This document shows positions 24,139 through 34,300 of a stretch of DNA of 44,752 bases, in pieces. The stretch's first letter is position 1; every line of letters begins with the position of its first letter. The DNA is from Bifidobacterium breve (GTDB lineage: Bacteria; Actinomycetota; Thermoleophilia; Solirubrobacterales; Solirubrobacteraceae): the NCBI GenBank assembly GCA_945878865.1, contig CAMCUD010000034.1:1-44752 (forward strand), in the 5' to 3' direction. Under the pieces are notes generated by a model, which was not told the DNA's origin, searched no databases, and saw only the letters and a list, made by a program, of their open reading frames with translations. The translations under genes were made by a program, and so were the position numbers.

Positions 24139-25527
24139 CTACGCGGTGCCGGCGCGATCGCCGGTGCCGCGGTGGAACGCGTTCTCGGCGATGTCGTGTA
24201 GCACGTCGAGCATGTAGTCGATGTGCGGCTGCTGCAGCGCCGGGTAGACGCCGAGCCAGAACACGTTCTCCATGACGAAGTCGGAGTTCGTGAGGTCGCC
24301 GACGACCCGGTGCTCGATGTCGCTGTACGCCGGCTGGCGCAGCAGGTTGCCGGCGAACAGCAGGCGGGTGTGGACCTTGCGCTCGTTGAGCGTGCGCACG
24401 ATCTCGTTGCGGCTGATCGGCGCGCCTTCACGGACGGCGATCGGGAAGCCGAACCACGACGGGTCCGCCTTCTCGGTGGCCTCGGGCAGGATGAAGATCT
24501 CGTCGAGGTCGGCCAGGCCGGCCTTGATGCGGGCGAAGTTGTCCTTGCGCGCCTGCACGAACGCGTCGAGCTTGTCGAGCTGGGCGACGCCCACCGCCGC
24601 CTGCATGTCGGTGATCTTCAGGTTGAAGCCGATGTGCGAGTACGTGTACTTGTGGTCGTAGCCCTCGGGCAGCGAGCCGAACTGCTGGTCGAAGCGCTTG
24701 CCGCAGGTGTCCTCCTTACCCGGCTCGCACCAGCAGTCACGGCCCCAGTCGCGGAAAGATTCGGCGAGGACTTTCATGCGGCCGCTGTTGCACATGACCG
24801 CGCCGCCCTCACCCATGGTGATGTGGTGGGCGGGGAAGAAGCTCACCGTCGCGAAGTCGCCGAACGAGCCGACGTGCTTGCCGTCGTACGTGCTGCCGAG
24901 CGCGTCGCAGCAGTCCTCGACGAGCCACAGATCGTGTTCCTTGCAGAACGCGGTGATCGTCTCGAGATCGAAGGTGTTGCCCAGCGTGTGGGCGAGCATG
25001 ACGGCCTTCGTCTTGGGCGTGAGCGCGTCTTCGAGGTGCGTGACGTCGATGTTGTACGTCGGGATGTCGACGTCGAGGAAGACTGGGACGGCGCCCTGCT
25101 GGATGAGTGGGTTGATCGTCGTCGGGAAGCCGGTCGCAGCGGTGATGAACTCGTCACCCGGCTTGATGCGGCGCTCGCCGAGGGTCGGCGAGGTCAGCGC
25201 GGAGCCCGCGACGAGGTTGGCGGACGAGCCGCTGTTCACGAGGATCGTGTGCCGCACACCGAAGACCTCGCGACCGAATCGGCGCTCGAACGTGTGCGCG
25301 TAGCGGCCGGTCGTCAGCCAGAAGTCCAGGGACGAATCGACGAGGGAGACGACCTCCTCCTCGTCGAAGACGCGGCCGGCCACCGGCACCGGGGTCTGGC
25401 CCGCGACGAAGCTCCGCTCGGGGAACGCCTCGCCGTGGTACTCGCGGACGAGTTCGAGGATCTGCCGGCGCAGGTCATCCGCGCGCCGGGCGGCGGGATC
25501 GCCGCCGTTGCTTGCACCGTCAGTCAC
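24139..25527 (-). CDS. rfbH: CDP-4-keto-6-deoxyglucose 3-dehydrase (E1), PMP/[2Fe-2S] enzyme
   Basis: 462 residues from GTG 25527. It has the aspartate-aminotransferase fold but the PLP lysine is replaced: [13 protein letters not shown] (231-241) carries a His pair, the hallmark of E1 dehydrases. Cysteines at 207, 265, 267 and 275 give exactly the C-X57-C-X1-C-X7-C spacing that binds the [2Fe-2S] cluster in E1. It removes the C3 hydroxyl of CDP-4-keto-6-deoxyglucose. The usual electron-transfer partner E3 (RfbI/DdhD) is not in the window, so it must be elsewhere or replaced. TAGACT eight bases upstream and a divergent TAGTAT form a compact 45-base divergent promoter with the gene at 25573. 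Confidence 0.96.
   Translation of the reverse strand: MTDGASNGGDPAARRADDLRRQILELVREYHGEAFPERSFVAGQTPVPVAGRVFDEEEVVSLVDSSLDFWLTTGRYAHTFERRFGREVFGVRHTILVNSGSSANLVAGSALTSPTLGERRIKPGDEFITAATGFPTTINPLIQQGAVPVFLDVDIPTYNIDVTHLEDALTPKTKAVMLAHTLGNTFDLETITAFCKEHDLWLVEDCCDALGSTYDGKHVGSFGDFATVSFFPAHHITMGEGGAVMCNSGRMKVLAESFRDWGRDCWCEPGKEDTCGKRFDQQFGSLPEGYDHKYTYSHIGFNLKITDMQAAVGVAQLDKLDAFVQARKDNFARIKAGLADLDEIFILPEATEKADPSWFGFPIAVREGAPISRNEIVRTLNERKVHTRLLFAGNLLRQPAYSDIEHRVVGDLTNSDFVMENVFWLGVYPALQQPHIDYMLDVLHDIAENAFHRGTGDRAGTA
24145..24168. terminator. Possible bidirectional hairpin between convergent genes
   Basis: A 10-bp stem with two G-T wobbles around a CGAT loop, inside the last codons of rfbH and just after the methyltransferase stop. 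No T-run, so this is tentative. Confidence 0.22.
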
Positions 25528-25535
25528 TCGTCGTG

Positions 25536-25541
25536 AGTCTA
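25536..25541 (-). promoter_or_regulatory. Putative -10 box TAGACT, 8 bases before rfbH GTG
   Basis: Minus-strand TAGACT-N8-GTG in the 45-base divergent gap, with no ribosome-binding site. Confidence 0.55.
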
Positions 25542-25559
25542 CTCAGCCAGCGTCCGGGC

Positions 25560-25565
25560 TAGTAT
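25560..25565 (+). promoter_or_regulatory. Putative -10 box TAGTAT, 7 bases before ATG at 25573
   Basis: GGCTAGTATCGACGCG-ATG, essentially the same layout as at 23306. The two -10 boxes of this divergent gap are 18 bases apart. Confidence 0.6.
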
Positions 25566-25572
25566 CGACGCG

Positions 25573-27801
25573 ATGCCAGATCAGCCTGTCGTTGGACAGG
25601 ACGATGCCGTGCGCGTCGGGGGGACGCGTGTTGAGGCGGCCCACGACACGGCTCACGGCTCGCCCGCACCCGCCCCCGTCGCATCCGGATCCGACCACGA
25701 CGCGCCCGCAGAACTCAGCGGGTTTCGCCGGTATCTCTCCTGGGAGCTGTGCGCCGCGCTGTTCGTCTTGCTTCTCGTGTTGTTGCCCGTTCTGCGCACG
25801 GCGCTCATCAACGACGACCAGTTCAACACGAACCTGCGCGGCACCCTGCACTACCAGGACCGCACGCTCTGGCAGTACTTCTGGGACACGAACAAGGGCT
25901 GGATTGACGTCAACGGCCGATGGTTCCCAGTCGGCATCCTCTTCGGAGGGACGACGTTCTGGTTCATCCACGACTTCCTGCCGTACAAGCTGTTCCTCAT
26001 CGGCTCGAGCCTCGTCGCGGCCGGTGCCACGTTCTGGATGCTCCGGAAACTGCGCGTCAGCCGGCCTGTCGCGGCGCTGATCGTCGTCGCTATCGCCGCC
26101 GCGACGCAGTACCGGTACTACTACGACCCGCACTTCTCGTTCAACGCCCTCACCCAGGTCGTGATGATCGAGGTCGCGCTGGCCATCGGCTGGTATCAGT
26201 TGTGGCTGACCACGGGCAGGACCCGCTGGCTCGTGCTCTCGCTTCTCATCGCGTTCGTTTCCGCGTCGACGTACGAGGCCGTCTACCTCTTCGCGCCGCT
26301 GTTTGTGATCCTCGCATTGCGCGAGCGACCCCTGTGGTGGCCGGTCATCCGCGCCAGCATCGGGCCGGTCGTCCTCATGATCGTGATGCTGGCGCTGAGT
26401 TCGTACCTGAGATCGCGGGCGATCGCGGGCGAGACGGGCGCCTACGCGCCGAGCTACGACCTGCGGGAGTTCATCTACACGTTCGGCGACCAGTTCTCCG
26501 CGGCGATCCCGCTGTCGCACATGTACTTCGACCCGTCGCGGATCTATACGACGTTCAGCGTGACCGACTTGGGGTGGGGCGACCTGCTTGTCGGCGCGGT
26601 GAGCGTGGCGGTCTCGATTGCGCTGGTCTGGAAGTCGCGGTGGGAGGGGTGGTCGCCGTTGCAGACCGGCGCTATTGGTCTCGTGCTGTGGCTCATCGTG
26701 GCCGCCACCTCGTCGTTGTCGCTGCGCTATCAGGGCGAGATCATCGCCGGTCTCGGCAATGTGACGATCTACTTCGAGGAGATCGCTTTCGGGATCGTGC
26801 TCGTCTCTCTCGCCGGTCTTGCGCTGCGCGTGCCCGCCGTTGGGCGGTTCGGCGGGAGGCACCGGCGGAGCGTGAGCATCGTCGCCGGCGCGGTCCTCGG
26901 CGTTCTCGTGATGCTCCAGCACAACGCCAACGGCGTGGTGGTCAACGTGCAGCAGCCGCTGCGCGAGGCGCGGATCACCGACGACGAGGCCACGGCCGCC
27001 GGCATCCTTGACGGTCTGCCGGAGGACCGCCGGACGAGCCTGTTCCTGGCGACATACCTGCCGTACATGGACGCGGGCTACTACTGGATGCACAGCCAGC
27101 GCGACGTCGATGTCTGGCTCCTGGCGAACGCCGGCACGGCTGGCACGCCACGGGTGCCGCGGGATTGCTCACTTGACGACGGCCGCGGTGGCGCGATCCT
27201 CCAGTCGGTCCAGATGGCCGGTCGGGTCACCGTCGGATTCGTTGGAGTTGGCTGCCGCCGGCCCACGCCGGCTGCCCGGTTCTTCCTGCGGAACGCCGAC
27301 GACAACGTGTGGATTACCGGCGGCGACTTTCGTGGCCGCCCGTTTGCGGCTCCGCCGGAGGCGCTGCTCGTGCGTGACGGCGATCTCTGGCGAGCACGCG
27401 ACCCGGAGGCCATCGATCCAAGCACGGTCACACTGATCCCGCGGGCCGTGGCGCCCGTCCTAGGCGCCCAGCCCGGATGCTACGCGCCGGAGGGCGCGTC
27501 CCAGTGGTGTGAGAAGTCCTGGAGGATCAACGTCGCCGGCCCTCCCGGCGCGGAGGCTGAGGTCCGGTTCGTGATCGAGGGGACGGCCGACGCGGACGCG
27601 CGCCTGAGCGTGCGCGGCGGCGACGAGCCGCAGACGGTCTCGGCGGAGGACGGCCAGGCCGTCAAGCAGCGTGTGCGGCTCAACGAGACGGGCGGCGCGC
27701 AGTTGCGGCTGCGGTACTCCGGGCCGGAGTTCCCGTCGCCGGGTGACCCGCGGAAACTGTATGTCCGGATCAACTCATTGCAGGTGAAACCAGCTGCGTG
27801 A
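25573..27801 (+). CDS. Large polytopic membrane protein, GT-C-like
   Basis: 742 residues. About 45 hydrophilic N-terminal residues precede roughly ten membrane segments (to about residue 460). The first outside loop has LINDDQFNTNLRG, with an Asp pair at 81-82 where GT-C enzymes place the catalytic acid. The last 280 residues are soluble and beta-rich, with cysteines (DCSL, GCRRP, GCYAPEG, WCEKSW). It resembles the 3017 gene product in design though not clearly in sequence. The inferred role is transfer of a polyprenyl-linked sugar to the glycan outside the membrane, working with the GtrB- and GtrA-like proteins upstream. A named family was not recognised. Confidence 0.83.
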   Translation: MPDQPVVGQDDAVRVGGTRVEAAHDTAHGSPAPAPVASGSDHDAPAELSGFRRYLSWELCAALFVLLLVLLPVLRTALINDDQFNTNLRGTLHYQDRTLWQYFWDTNKGWIDVNGRWFPVGILFGGTTFWFIHDFLPYKLFLIGSSLVAAGATFWMLRKLRVSRPVAALIVVAIAAATQYRYYYDPHFSFNALTQVVMIEVALAIGWYQLWLTTGRTRWLVLSLLIAFVSASTYEAVYLFAPLFVILALRERPLWWPVIRASIGPVVLMIVMLALSSYLRSRAIAGETGAYAPSYDLREFIYTFGDQFSAAIPLSHMYFDPSRIYTTFSVTDLGWGDLLVGAVSVAVSIALVWKSRWEGWSPLQTGAIGLVLWLIVAATSSLSLRYQGEIIAGLGNVTIYFEEIAFGIVLVSLAGLALRVPAVGRFGGRHRRSVSIVAGAVLGVLVMLQHNANGVVVNVQQPLREARITDDEATAAGILDGLPEDRRTSLFLATYLPYMDAGYYWMHSQRDVDVWLLANAGTAGTPRVPRDCSLDDGRGGAILQSVQMAGRVTVGFVGVGCRRPTPAARFFLRNADDNVWITGGDFRGRPFAAPPEALLVRDGDLWRARDPEAIDPSTVTLIPRAVAPVLGAQPGCYAPEGASQWCEKSWRINVAGPPGAEAEVRFVIEGTADADARLSVRGGDEPQTVSAEDGQAVKQRVRLNETGGAQLRLRYSGPEFPSPGDPRKLYVRINSLQVKPAA

Positions 27802-27803
27802 GC

Positions 27804-27820
27804 GGCAGCGGGTCGCTGCC
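27804..27820 (+). terminator. Hairpin after the GT-C-like gene
   Basis: A perfect 7-bp stem (GGCAGCG / CGCTGCC) with a GGT loop, three bases after the stop at 27801. No T-run follows. It might attenuate read-through into the GT at 27853. Confidence 0.35.
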
Positions 27821-27852
27821 TGCGGTCGGTGCGGTGCGAGAGGATGCCTCCG

Positions 27853-30135
27853 ATGAGCGCTGCGGACGACCATCAGGACGCGCTGCTTCTGCGCCTCCGC
27901 GTCGCCGACCTCGAACGGGGGATCGAGGAGGCGTGGGAGCAGGTCGCCTCCCATTCGACCACCCTCGATGACGTGCAGCGCAGCCGATGGTGGCGCGCCG
28001 GCGCGCCGCTGCGCCGTGCCCGGCGGGCGGCTCGGCCCGACGTTCGCGCCGCTGCCGCGCGCGACACGCTGCGGATTCCGCTTGCCGGGCTTCACGCCGA
28101 GGCCATGGGTGGCGAGGGGATCCGGTGGCGCGACGAGCTCGTCGTCGACGGTGTTGCGCTCCCGGCGCTGCTGGCCGATCCGCCCGCGGTGGTCACGTGG
28201 AGGATCGTTCCGGTGCCCGGGCTGCGTCTCCGCGTCTTCTGCGCGCTGCGCCCCGCGGGCTGGATCGGCAACGCCGGTGGGGTGCGCTTCACCGTCACGG
28301 TGCTCGACGCCACCGGGCAGGAGCTGCGCAGCACCTCGCTCGTCACCGATCCCGCCGGCTGCCGCGATGACCGCGCCTGGCGTGAGCTCGCCCTCGACTT
28401 GGACGGCCTGGGCGCGACGGAGCATCGGCTCGTGCTGCGCACCGAGCTGCCCGACGGCGCGAACGGGGCGTACGCATGGGCGGTGTGGGGTGATCCCGTG
28501 CTCCTGTGCGAGCCGACGGCGGAGCCGCCGTCGCTGTCGTCCGCGCTCGCTCACGAGGCACGCGGTGTTCTAAGCCGCCGGTTCGGCGCTGCCGCTCCGC
28601 CCGCCGCCCCGCCGGCCGATCACCCGGTCGTCTCGCTGCTCGTCCCGGTTCACGATCCCGCTCCCGAGCTCCTGGACGCGATGCTGGACAGCGTCCGGGC
28701 GCAGAGCTCGCCGCACTGGCAGCTGTGCCTGTGCGACGACGGCTCGACCGATCCGGAGGTGCGCCGGAGGCTCCGCGACGCCGAAGCCTCTGACGAGCGC
28801 ATCGTGCTGACCCGGCACGAGGCGGCCGAGAACATCTCGGCGGCGACCAACGCTGCGCTCGCGCTGGCCACCGGCGCCTATGTCGCCCCGCTCGATCATG
28901 ACGACGCGCTGCACCCTGACGCGATCGTCGACGTCGGCGCGGTGCTTGCCGCCGACCCGGCGGTCGACATGGTGTACACCGACAACGACAAGGCCGTCCC
29001 GGACGGCCGTCGGTTCGCGCCCGCGCTCAAACCCGACTGGGCGCCCGAGCAGCTGCGGGCAGTCATGTACACGCTGCACCTCGGTGTGTACCGGCGTGCG
29101 CTCGTCGAGGAGCTCGGCGGCTGGCGCTCAGCGTTCGATGGCGCGCAGGACCATGATCTTGTCCTGCGGATCGCCGAGCGGACGAGCCGGATCACGCACG
29201 TGCCGCGCCTGCGCTACAGCTGGCGCGTGCATGGAGGCTCGGCGTCGTTGACCGAGGACGCCAAGCCCGAGGCGTACGATCGCGGCTGCCGCGCCGTGGC
29301 CGAGCACCTCCAGCGCGTCGGCCTGGCCGCCACGGCGCAGCGGCTCCCGCAGGCCGGGCGCTACCGCGTCGTCCACGAGCCCGTCTCGGCCGAGGCGGTC
29401 GACGTCATCCTGCCCATCGGCCCGCACGACGACCCGGCGCACATCGTCGAGGCGGTCCGGGGGTTCGGCGCGGTGACGGTCGTCGGCCCGCACGCCGAGG
29501 CGGCACGCGCCGCCGGGGCCGCCGTCGTCGGCTGCGATGACGATCGGTGGGGTGCGCTGGCCCGGGCCGGTATCGCGGCGACTACGGCGCCGTTTGTCGT
29601 CGTGCTCGAGGAGCTGTGCCGGCCCGAGCTTCCCGACTGGCGCGACGAACTGTGCGGGCTCGCGAGCGAGCCGGCGATCGCCGCCGCCGGCGCGCTCGTC
29701 GTCGACGAGCGTGGAGCCGCGGTCCACGCGGGGGTCGCCCTGCCGCTCGGCGTGCCGCTGCCCGTGCATCCCGGCGCCCCGAGCGAAGGGGACGAGGTAC
29801 CCGACGAGTTGACGTTCGTGACGAACCGGTCGGCGGCGTCCGGTGCGGTGGCGTTCCGCCGCGAGCGCGTCGCCGGCGACGCCGGACCCGATCCACGCTC
29901 GGACCGTCATGCGCTGGCGGCGCTCACCCTCGCGCTCACCGCGCGTGCGGGGCGCGTCGTCGTGACCCCGCACGCCCGGATGCGCATCGCCGGGCCGCCG
30001 CGCGGCGTCATCGCCGGCGTTGCGGAGCTGATGGCGATCGCCGAGGTCCGTGCGGGGCGGCCTGATCCCTACTACAACCCGCAGCTGTGGGCGGACCGCG
30101 CGGCGCACGTCGCGCCCGCCGCGCTGACCAGCTAA
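27853..30135 (+). CDS. GT2 glycosyltransferase with coiled-coil N-terminus and degenerate second GT-like half
   Basis: 760 residues. ATG 27853 is supported by GAGAGG nine bases upstream. Residues 1-55 are a short coiled coil ending in SRWWRAGAPLRRARR. About 70-240 form a beta-rich domain. About 257-500 is a complete GT2 domain (VSLLVPVHDP, CDDGSTDPEV, LDHDDALHPDA at 347-357, and AQDHDLVLRIAE). From about 516 to 740 comes a second GT-A-like fold (VDVILPIGPHDD) lacking an obvious DXD, perhaps an inactive structural copy. It probably transfers one sugar of the repeat unit. It ends two bases before the next GT start. Confidence 0.88.
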   Translation: MSAADDHQDALLLRLRVADLERGIEEAWEQVASHSTTLDDVQRSRWWRAGAPLRRARRAARPDVRAAAARDTLRIPLAGLHAEAMGGEGIRWRDELVVDGVALPALLADPPAVVTWRIVPVPGLRLRVFCALRPAGWIGNAGGVRFTVTVLDATGQELRSTSLVTDPAGCRDDRAWRELALDLDGLGATEHRLVLRTELPDGANGAYAWAVWGDPVLLCEPTAEPPSLSSALAHEARGVLSRRFGAAAPPAAPPADHPVVSLLVPVHDPAPELLDAMLDSVRAQSSPHWQLCLCDDGSTDPEVRRRLRDAEASDERIVLTRHEAAENISAATNAALALATGAYVAPLDHDDALHPDAIVDVGAVLAADPAVDMVYTDNDKAVPDGRRFAPALKPDWAPEQLRAVMYTLHLGVYRRALVEELGGWRSAFDGAQDHDLVLRIAERTSRITHVPRLRYSWRVHGGSASLTEDAKPEAYDRGCRAVAEHLQRVGLAATAQRLPQAGRYRVVHEPVSAEAVDVILPIGPHDDPAHIVEAVRGFGAVTVVGPHAEAARAAGAAVVGCDDDRWGALARAGIAATTAPFVVVLEELCRPELPDWRDELCGLASEPAIAAAGALVVDERGAAVHAGVALPLGVPLPVHPGAPSEGDEVPDELTFVTNRSAASGAVAFRRERVAGDAGPDPRSDRHALAALTLALTARAGRVVVTPHARMRIAGPPRGVIAGVAELMAIAEVRAGRPDPYYNPQLWADRAAHVAPAALTS

Positions 30136-30137
30136 CC

Positions 30138-31325
30138 GTGCCTCTGCTGCCTCAGCGACGTGTCCCGAAGATCGGCGGCGTGAATGTCGTCGGCCCCCTC
30201 CGTGATGAGTCGGGTGTCGGGGAGGCCGCGCGCGCGGTCGTCGCGGCGCTCGACGCGGCGGGCGTGCCCGTCCTACCGGTCCTGCCTCCGGGCGGATCGC
30301 CGTCGCGTCAGGCGGTGCCGTTCGCAACCGTGGCGCCGGCGGAGGCGGTGTTCCCGACGACGGTGCTCTGCGTCACCGCGCTGGAGACGCCGGGGTTCGC
30401 CGGGGCCGTCGGTCCGCGCTTCTTCGCAGGACGCCACACCATCGGCCTCTGGTGGTGGGAGGTCGAGACCTTCCCGGAGGTCATGCACGGCGGGTTTGAC
30501 TGGGTCGACGAGGTGTGGGCGGGCTCGGAGCACATCGCGCAGGCCATCCGCCCTGCGGGTGCGGCACATGGCGTGCCCACGACCCGCGTGCGGATCCCGG
30601 TTCGCCGAGCTGCGCCGACGAGGCGCACGCGCACCGAGCTCGGGCTGCCTGAGGGGTTTGTCTTCCTCACCGTGTTCGGCTACTACTCGAGTGTCGAGCG
30701 GAAGAACCCGGCTGGCGCCATCGAGGCGTTCAGCCGCGCGTTCCGGGCGGGTGAGGGCGCGTCGCTCGTCGTCAAGTGCATCGACGAGGCCGCGCATCCC
30801 GAGGAGCACGCAGCGCTGCTGGCAGCCGCCGCGTGCCATCCCGACGTTCATGTCCTGCCCGGCTACGTCGATCGCGACGAGATGGACGCGCTCGTCCAGT
30901 GCAGTGACGCCATCGTGTCGTTGCATCGCGCCGAGGGCTTCGGCTTCACCCCGGCGGAGGCGATGGCGCAGGGCAAGCCGGTCGTCGCGACCCGCTACTC
31001 AGGGAACCTTGACTACATGCATGATGAGAATGCGCTGCTCGTCGATGCGGCGCTCGTGCCGATCGCGGGCGCCGGTCCCTATCCGGCCGGGGCGCGATGG
31101 GCGGATCCGGATCTCGATCAGGCGGCGGTGGCCATGCGTCGGCTGGTGGCCGAGCCGGAGTTCGGCGCGCGGCTCGGCGCAGCGGCCCGCGAAAGCCTCG
31201 CGCGAACCCATGGGACGGCGGTGAGCGGCGCGGCGATGCGCGCCGCCTTGGCGGGACACGCAGATCGCCACCGTTGGGCCAAGGCGCGGCTCGCGGCGGC
31301 ACGGCTGCGGCGGACCCGCCGCTAG
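30138..31325 (+). CDS. Glycosyltransferase family 4
   Basis: 395 residues from GTG 30138, two bases after the previous stop. The N-terminal half has IGGVNVVGPLRDESGVGEAAR and TIGLWWWEVETFPE. The donor half has FGYYSSVERKNPAGAIEAF and the motif RAEGFGFTPAEAMAQGKPV. It is clearly paralogous to the central domain of the next protein (compare VNVAGFFRSELGLGEAAR and TIALWWWEVGDLP), so a tandem duplication followed by fusion is likely. A sugar transfer to the growing chain is inferred; the donor is unknown. Confidence 0.9.
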   Translation: MPLLPQRRVPKIGGVNVVGPLRDESGVGEAARAVVAALDAAGVPVLPVLPPGGSPSRQAVPFATVAPAEAVFPTTVLCVTALETPGFAGAVGPRFFAGRHTIGLWWWEVETFPEVMHGGFDWVDEVWAGSEHIAQAIRPAGAAHGVPTTRVRIPVRRAAPTRRTRTELGLPEGFVFLTVFGYYSSVERKNPAGAIEAFSRAFRAGEGASLVVKCIDEAAHPEEHAALLAAAACHPDVHVLPGYVDRDEMDALVQCSDAIVSLHRAEGFGFTPAEAMAQGKPVVATRYSGNLDYMHDENALLVDAALVPIAGAGPYPAGARWADPDLDQAAVAMRRLVAEPEFGARLGAAARESLARTHGTAVSGAAMRAALAGHADRHRWAKARLAAARLRRTRR

Positions 31326-31338
31326 CCACGCGCGAGGC

Positions 31339-31344
31339 TACGAT
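31339..31344 (+). promoter_or_regulatory. Putative -10 box TACGAT, 10 bases before ATG at 31355
   Basis: GGCTACGATCGTCC precedes ATG 31355 with no ribosome-binding site. The spacing is at the long end of the series. Confidence 0.45.
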
Positions 31345-31354
31345 CGTCCGTTCA

Positions 31355-34300
31355 ATGCCCGGCCCGCTCACCGTCTTGACCGTCGCGACCGCGCCCGAGG
31401 TGCCTTTCGCGCGAGTGCTCGCCGGCAGTGTCCGCGAGCACCATCCCAGCGCCCGCGTGGTTGTGGTCGCCGCCGACGGGGCTGCGCCGGATGGACTGCC
31501 CGACGGCGTCGAGGGGCTTGGGCCGGCCGACCTCGGGCTCGACGTGCCGCCGGCCCAGGTCGCGGTGCTGGCGCCAGAGGCCGCGAGCCTCGCGGTGCTC
31601 GTCCCGGCGCTGGAGCGGGTGCTCGACGAGACCGGCGAGGTGGTCGTCCTGGCCCCGGACAGCCTGCTGCTCGGCCCGATCGACGATCTGCTCATCGGTG
31701 ACGCTGCGGTGACCCTGACCGGACGCGTCCTGGCGCAGACTCCGGACGATGGGCTGCATCCCGACGCCAAGGACTTCGAACATCTCACATCGATCGACCC
31801 AGGCGCGTTCGTCGTCCGCTCGGGGGCGCGAGACATCCTTTCCGGTTGGCGGGCTCGCGCGGGGGGCTCCGCCTGGGCGCTGCCCCAGGATGGCACGCTG
31901 GGCATGATGCTCGCCGCGCTGGAAAGCACAGCCGGAGTCGAGAAGATTGCGAGCCCAGCCGGGATCCTGGCCTGGTGGGCGCTCGATCCCGGGGCGCTAG
32001 GACGCGACGGCACACACGTCACGTTGCGGGGAGCGAACGTTTCGCTCGTGCGGCTCCCTGGCTTCGACGTGGGCCTTCCCACGCGGCTGCACCCGCAGCT
32101 CAACCGCGTGCGGGTCAGCAGCGACCCGGTGCTTCGCGATCTGCTCGGCGACATCACGGCGGGCCTGCGTGCTGCGGGTGCCGACACGGGGCGCCCGCAA
32201 CCCGTCCGCCTGCCGGACGGCCGCCTTCTGCCGCCGGCGATGGCGGGGCTCATGGCGGAGGCGCTCGTCGCGGGCGCGATCCCGGGAACTCCGGCAGACG
32301 ATGACGACTGGGAGGCGTTCTGGGCGTACTGCAACGCACCGGCTGGCTGGGGCGCCGACCTCGGTATGACCCGGTATCTCGAGGCGCTGTGGGAGTCGCG
32401 CACCGACCTGCGGGAGGTGTACCCCGACGTCCGTGGCGCGGATGGCGCGGGCTTCGTCGGCTGGGCGTGGGTCCACGGTCGTGACCTCGTGCCCGATCCG
32501 TTGCTGCCGCCACGTCCCGCACACGTCCCCGAGCACGTGCGCAGCGGGGTCGCGGGCACCGGGGCGCGCGAGCTCGACCCCGCCCACACCGATCCGGTGT
32601 GGGGCGTCAACGTCGCCGGGTTCTTCCGCTCCGAACTCGGCCTCGGCGAGGCTGCGCGCCTGCTCATCGCGGGCCTCGACGCCGTCCGTGTTCCGGCGCT
32701 TCCGGTCCAGGGGTCCTTCGTCCCGCCATGCCGCCAGGGCGCCGAGTTCACGTTCGCGACGCCCGACGAGGCGCCGTATCCGCTGAACATCCTGTGCCTC
32801 AACGGCGACGCGATTCCCGCGTTCGCCGAGGAAGCCGGTGAGGCGTTCTTCGCGGGCAAGAAGACGATCGCGTTGTGGTGGTGGGAGGTCGGAGACCTGC
32901 CCGCGAGCTGGCAGGAGTCGTTTCGCTGGGTCGATGAGGTGTGGGTCGCGACCGAGCACATCCGCGACCTGATCGCCCCGAGCTGCCCGGTGCCCGTGAA
33001 GAAGATCACGCTCCCGGTCGGAGATCCGCCGGTGGCGAACGTCACACGCGGCGATCTCGGGTTGCCCGAGGAGCCGTTCGTCTTCCTCTACGTCTACGAC
33101 TACCACTCCACTGAGGCGCGCAAGAACCCGACAGGCCTCATCCGGGCGTTCAAGCAGGCGTTCCCGCCCGGCAGCGGCGCGCACCTCGTCTTGAAGTGCA
33201 TCAACGCGGACACGATGTTCGCCCATCACGACCGCGTCCTCCTGGAGGTCGGCGATCACCCGGACATCTCGTTCGTCGATACCTACCTGTCCGTTGGCGA
33301 GAAGAACGCGCTCATCGCGCTGAGCGATTGCTACGTCTCGCCTCACCGATCGGAAGGTTTCGGCCTGACGCCCGCCGAGGCGATGCTGCTCGGCACGCCC
33401 GTGATCGCCACGAACTATGGCGGCGTGCTCGAGTTCCTCACCGAAGACAACGCCTACCTCGTCGACTACGAGCTCGTGCAGGTGGGCGACCACGCGGACC
33501 CGTACCCGCCGGACGCGGTCTGGGCCGATCCCGACATCGACCAGCTGGCGGCGCGCATGCGGTACGTCTTCGAGCATCCGGAGGAGGCGGTTGAGCGCGC
33601 CGCCCGCGCGGCGACTGAGATCCGGGCCGGCCACACCCCTCGGGCGGCAGGCGTCACGATGGAGCCGCTGCTGCAGGGGCACTACCAGACGCTCATCGAG
33701 GAGGGGCTTCGTGGCCTGCGGATCGCGCATGTCCCCGAGGTGGACCTCGGAACGCCGGGCGTCGAGCTGGCGTCCGTCCTGCGCGGCCTCGGGCAGCGCG
33801 CCGGGGCGAGCGAGAAGGTGAAGTGGGCCGCGCAACGGATCAAGCGGCCGTTCACTGCGCGACGGGACCTCGTCTCCAAACAGCTGCTCGATCGGGTCGG
33901 CGAACTCGACGCCAAGGTGCACGAGCTGTCGGCGGAGCTGGAGCGGCATCGGTTCGCCGGCCACGCCGAGGTGCTCGCCCAGTTCCGCCGCACGCAGGCT
34001 GCGATGGCCGACGCCGAGGCGCGAGAACAGCGCCGCCATGTCGCGGCGGCGCGCCTGCAGAACAAGGTCGATGAGCACACGCGTGCGCTGGACCGCCAGC
34101 TGCCGTTCGGCCCGTCGCTGCACGAGCGCTTCCCCGCGGCCGACCGTCCCTTCAGTCCCGCGTACGGCGAGCGCCACCACGCGTTCCTGGCGGAGATGCT
34201 GCAGAGGGAGGACCTCATCCGGCGGTTTGCGCGGCTCGCGCGCCTGCCCGACGGGTACGGCGTCGCGCTCGACGAACGCGTCGTCGAGTTCCCCTGGCTG

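Noticed and set aside
24139-25527. RfbH as a dead aminotransferase because it lacks the PLP lysine
   Set aside because: The His substitution and the four-cysteine spacing are the diagnostic features of functional E1 dehydrases.
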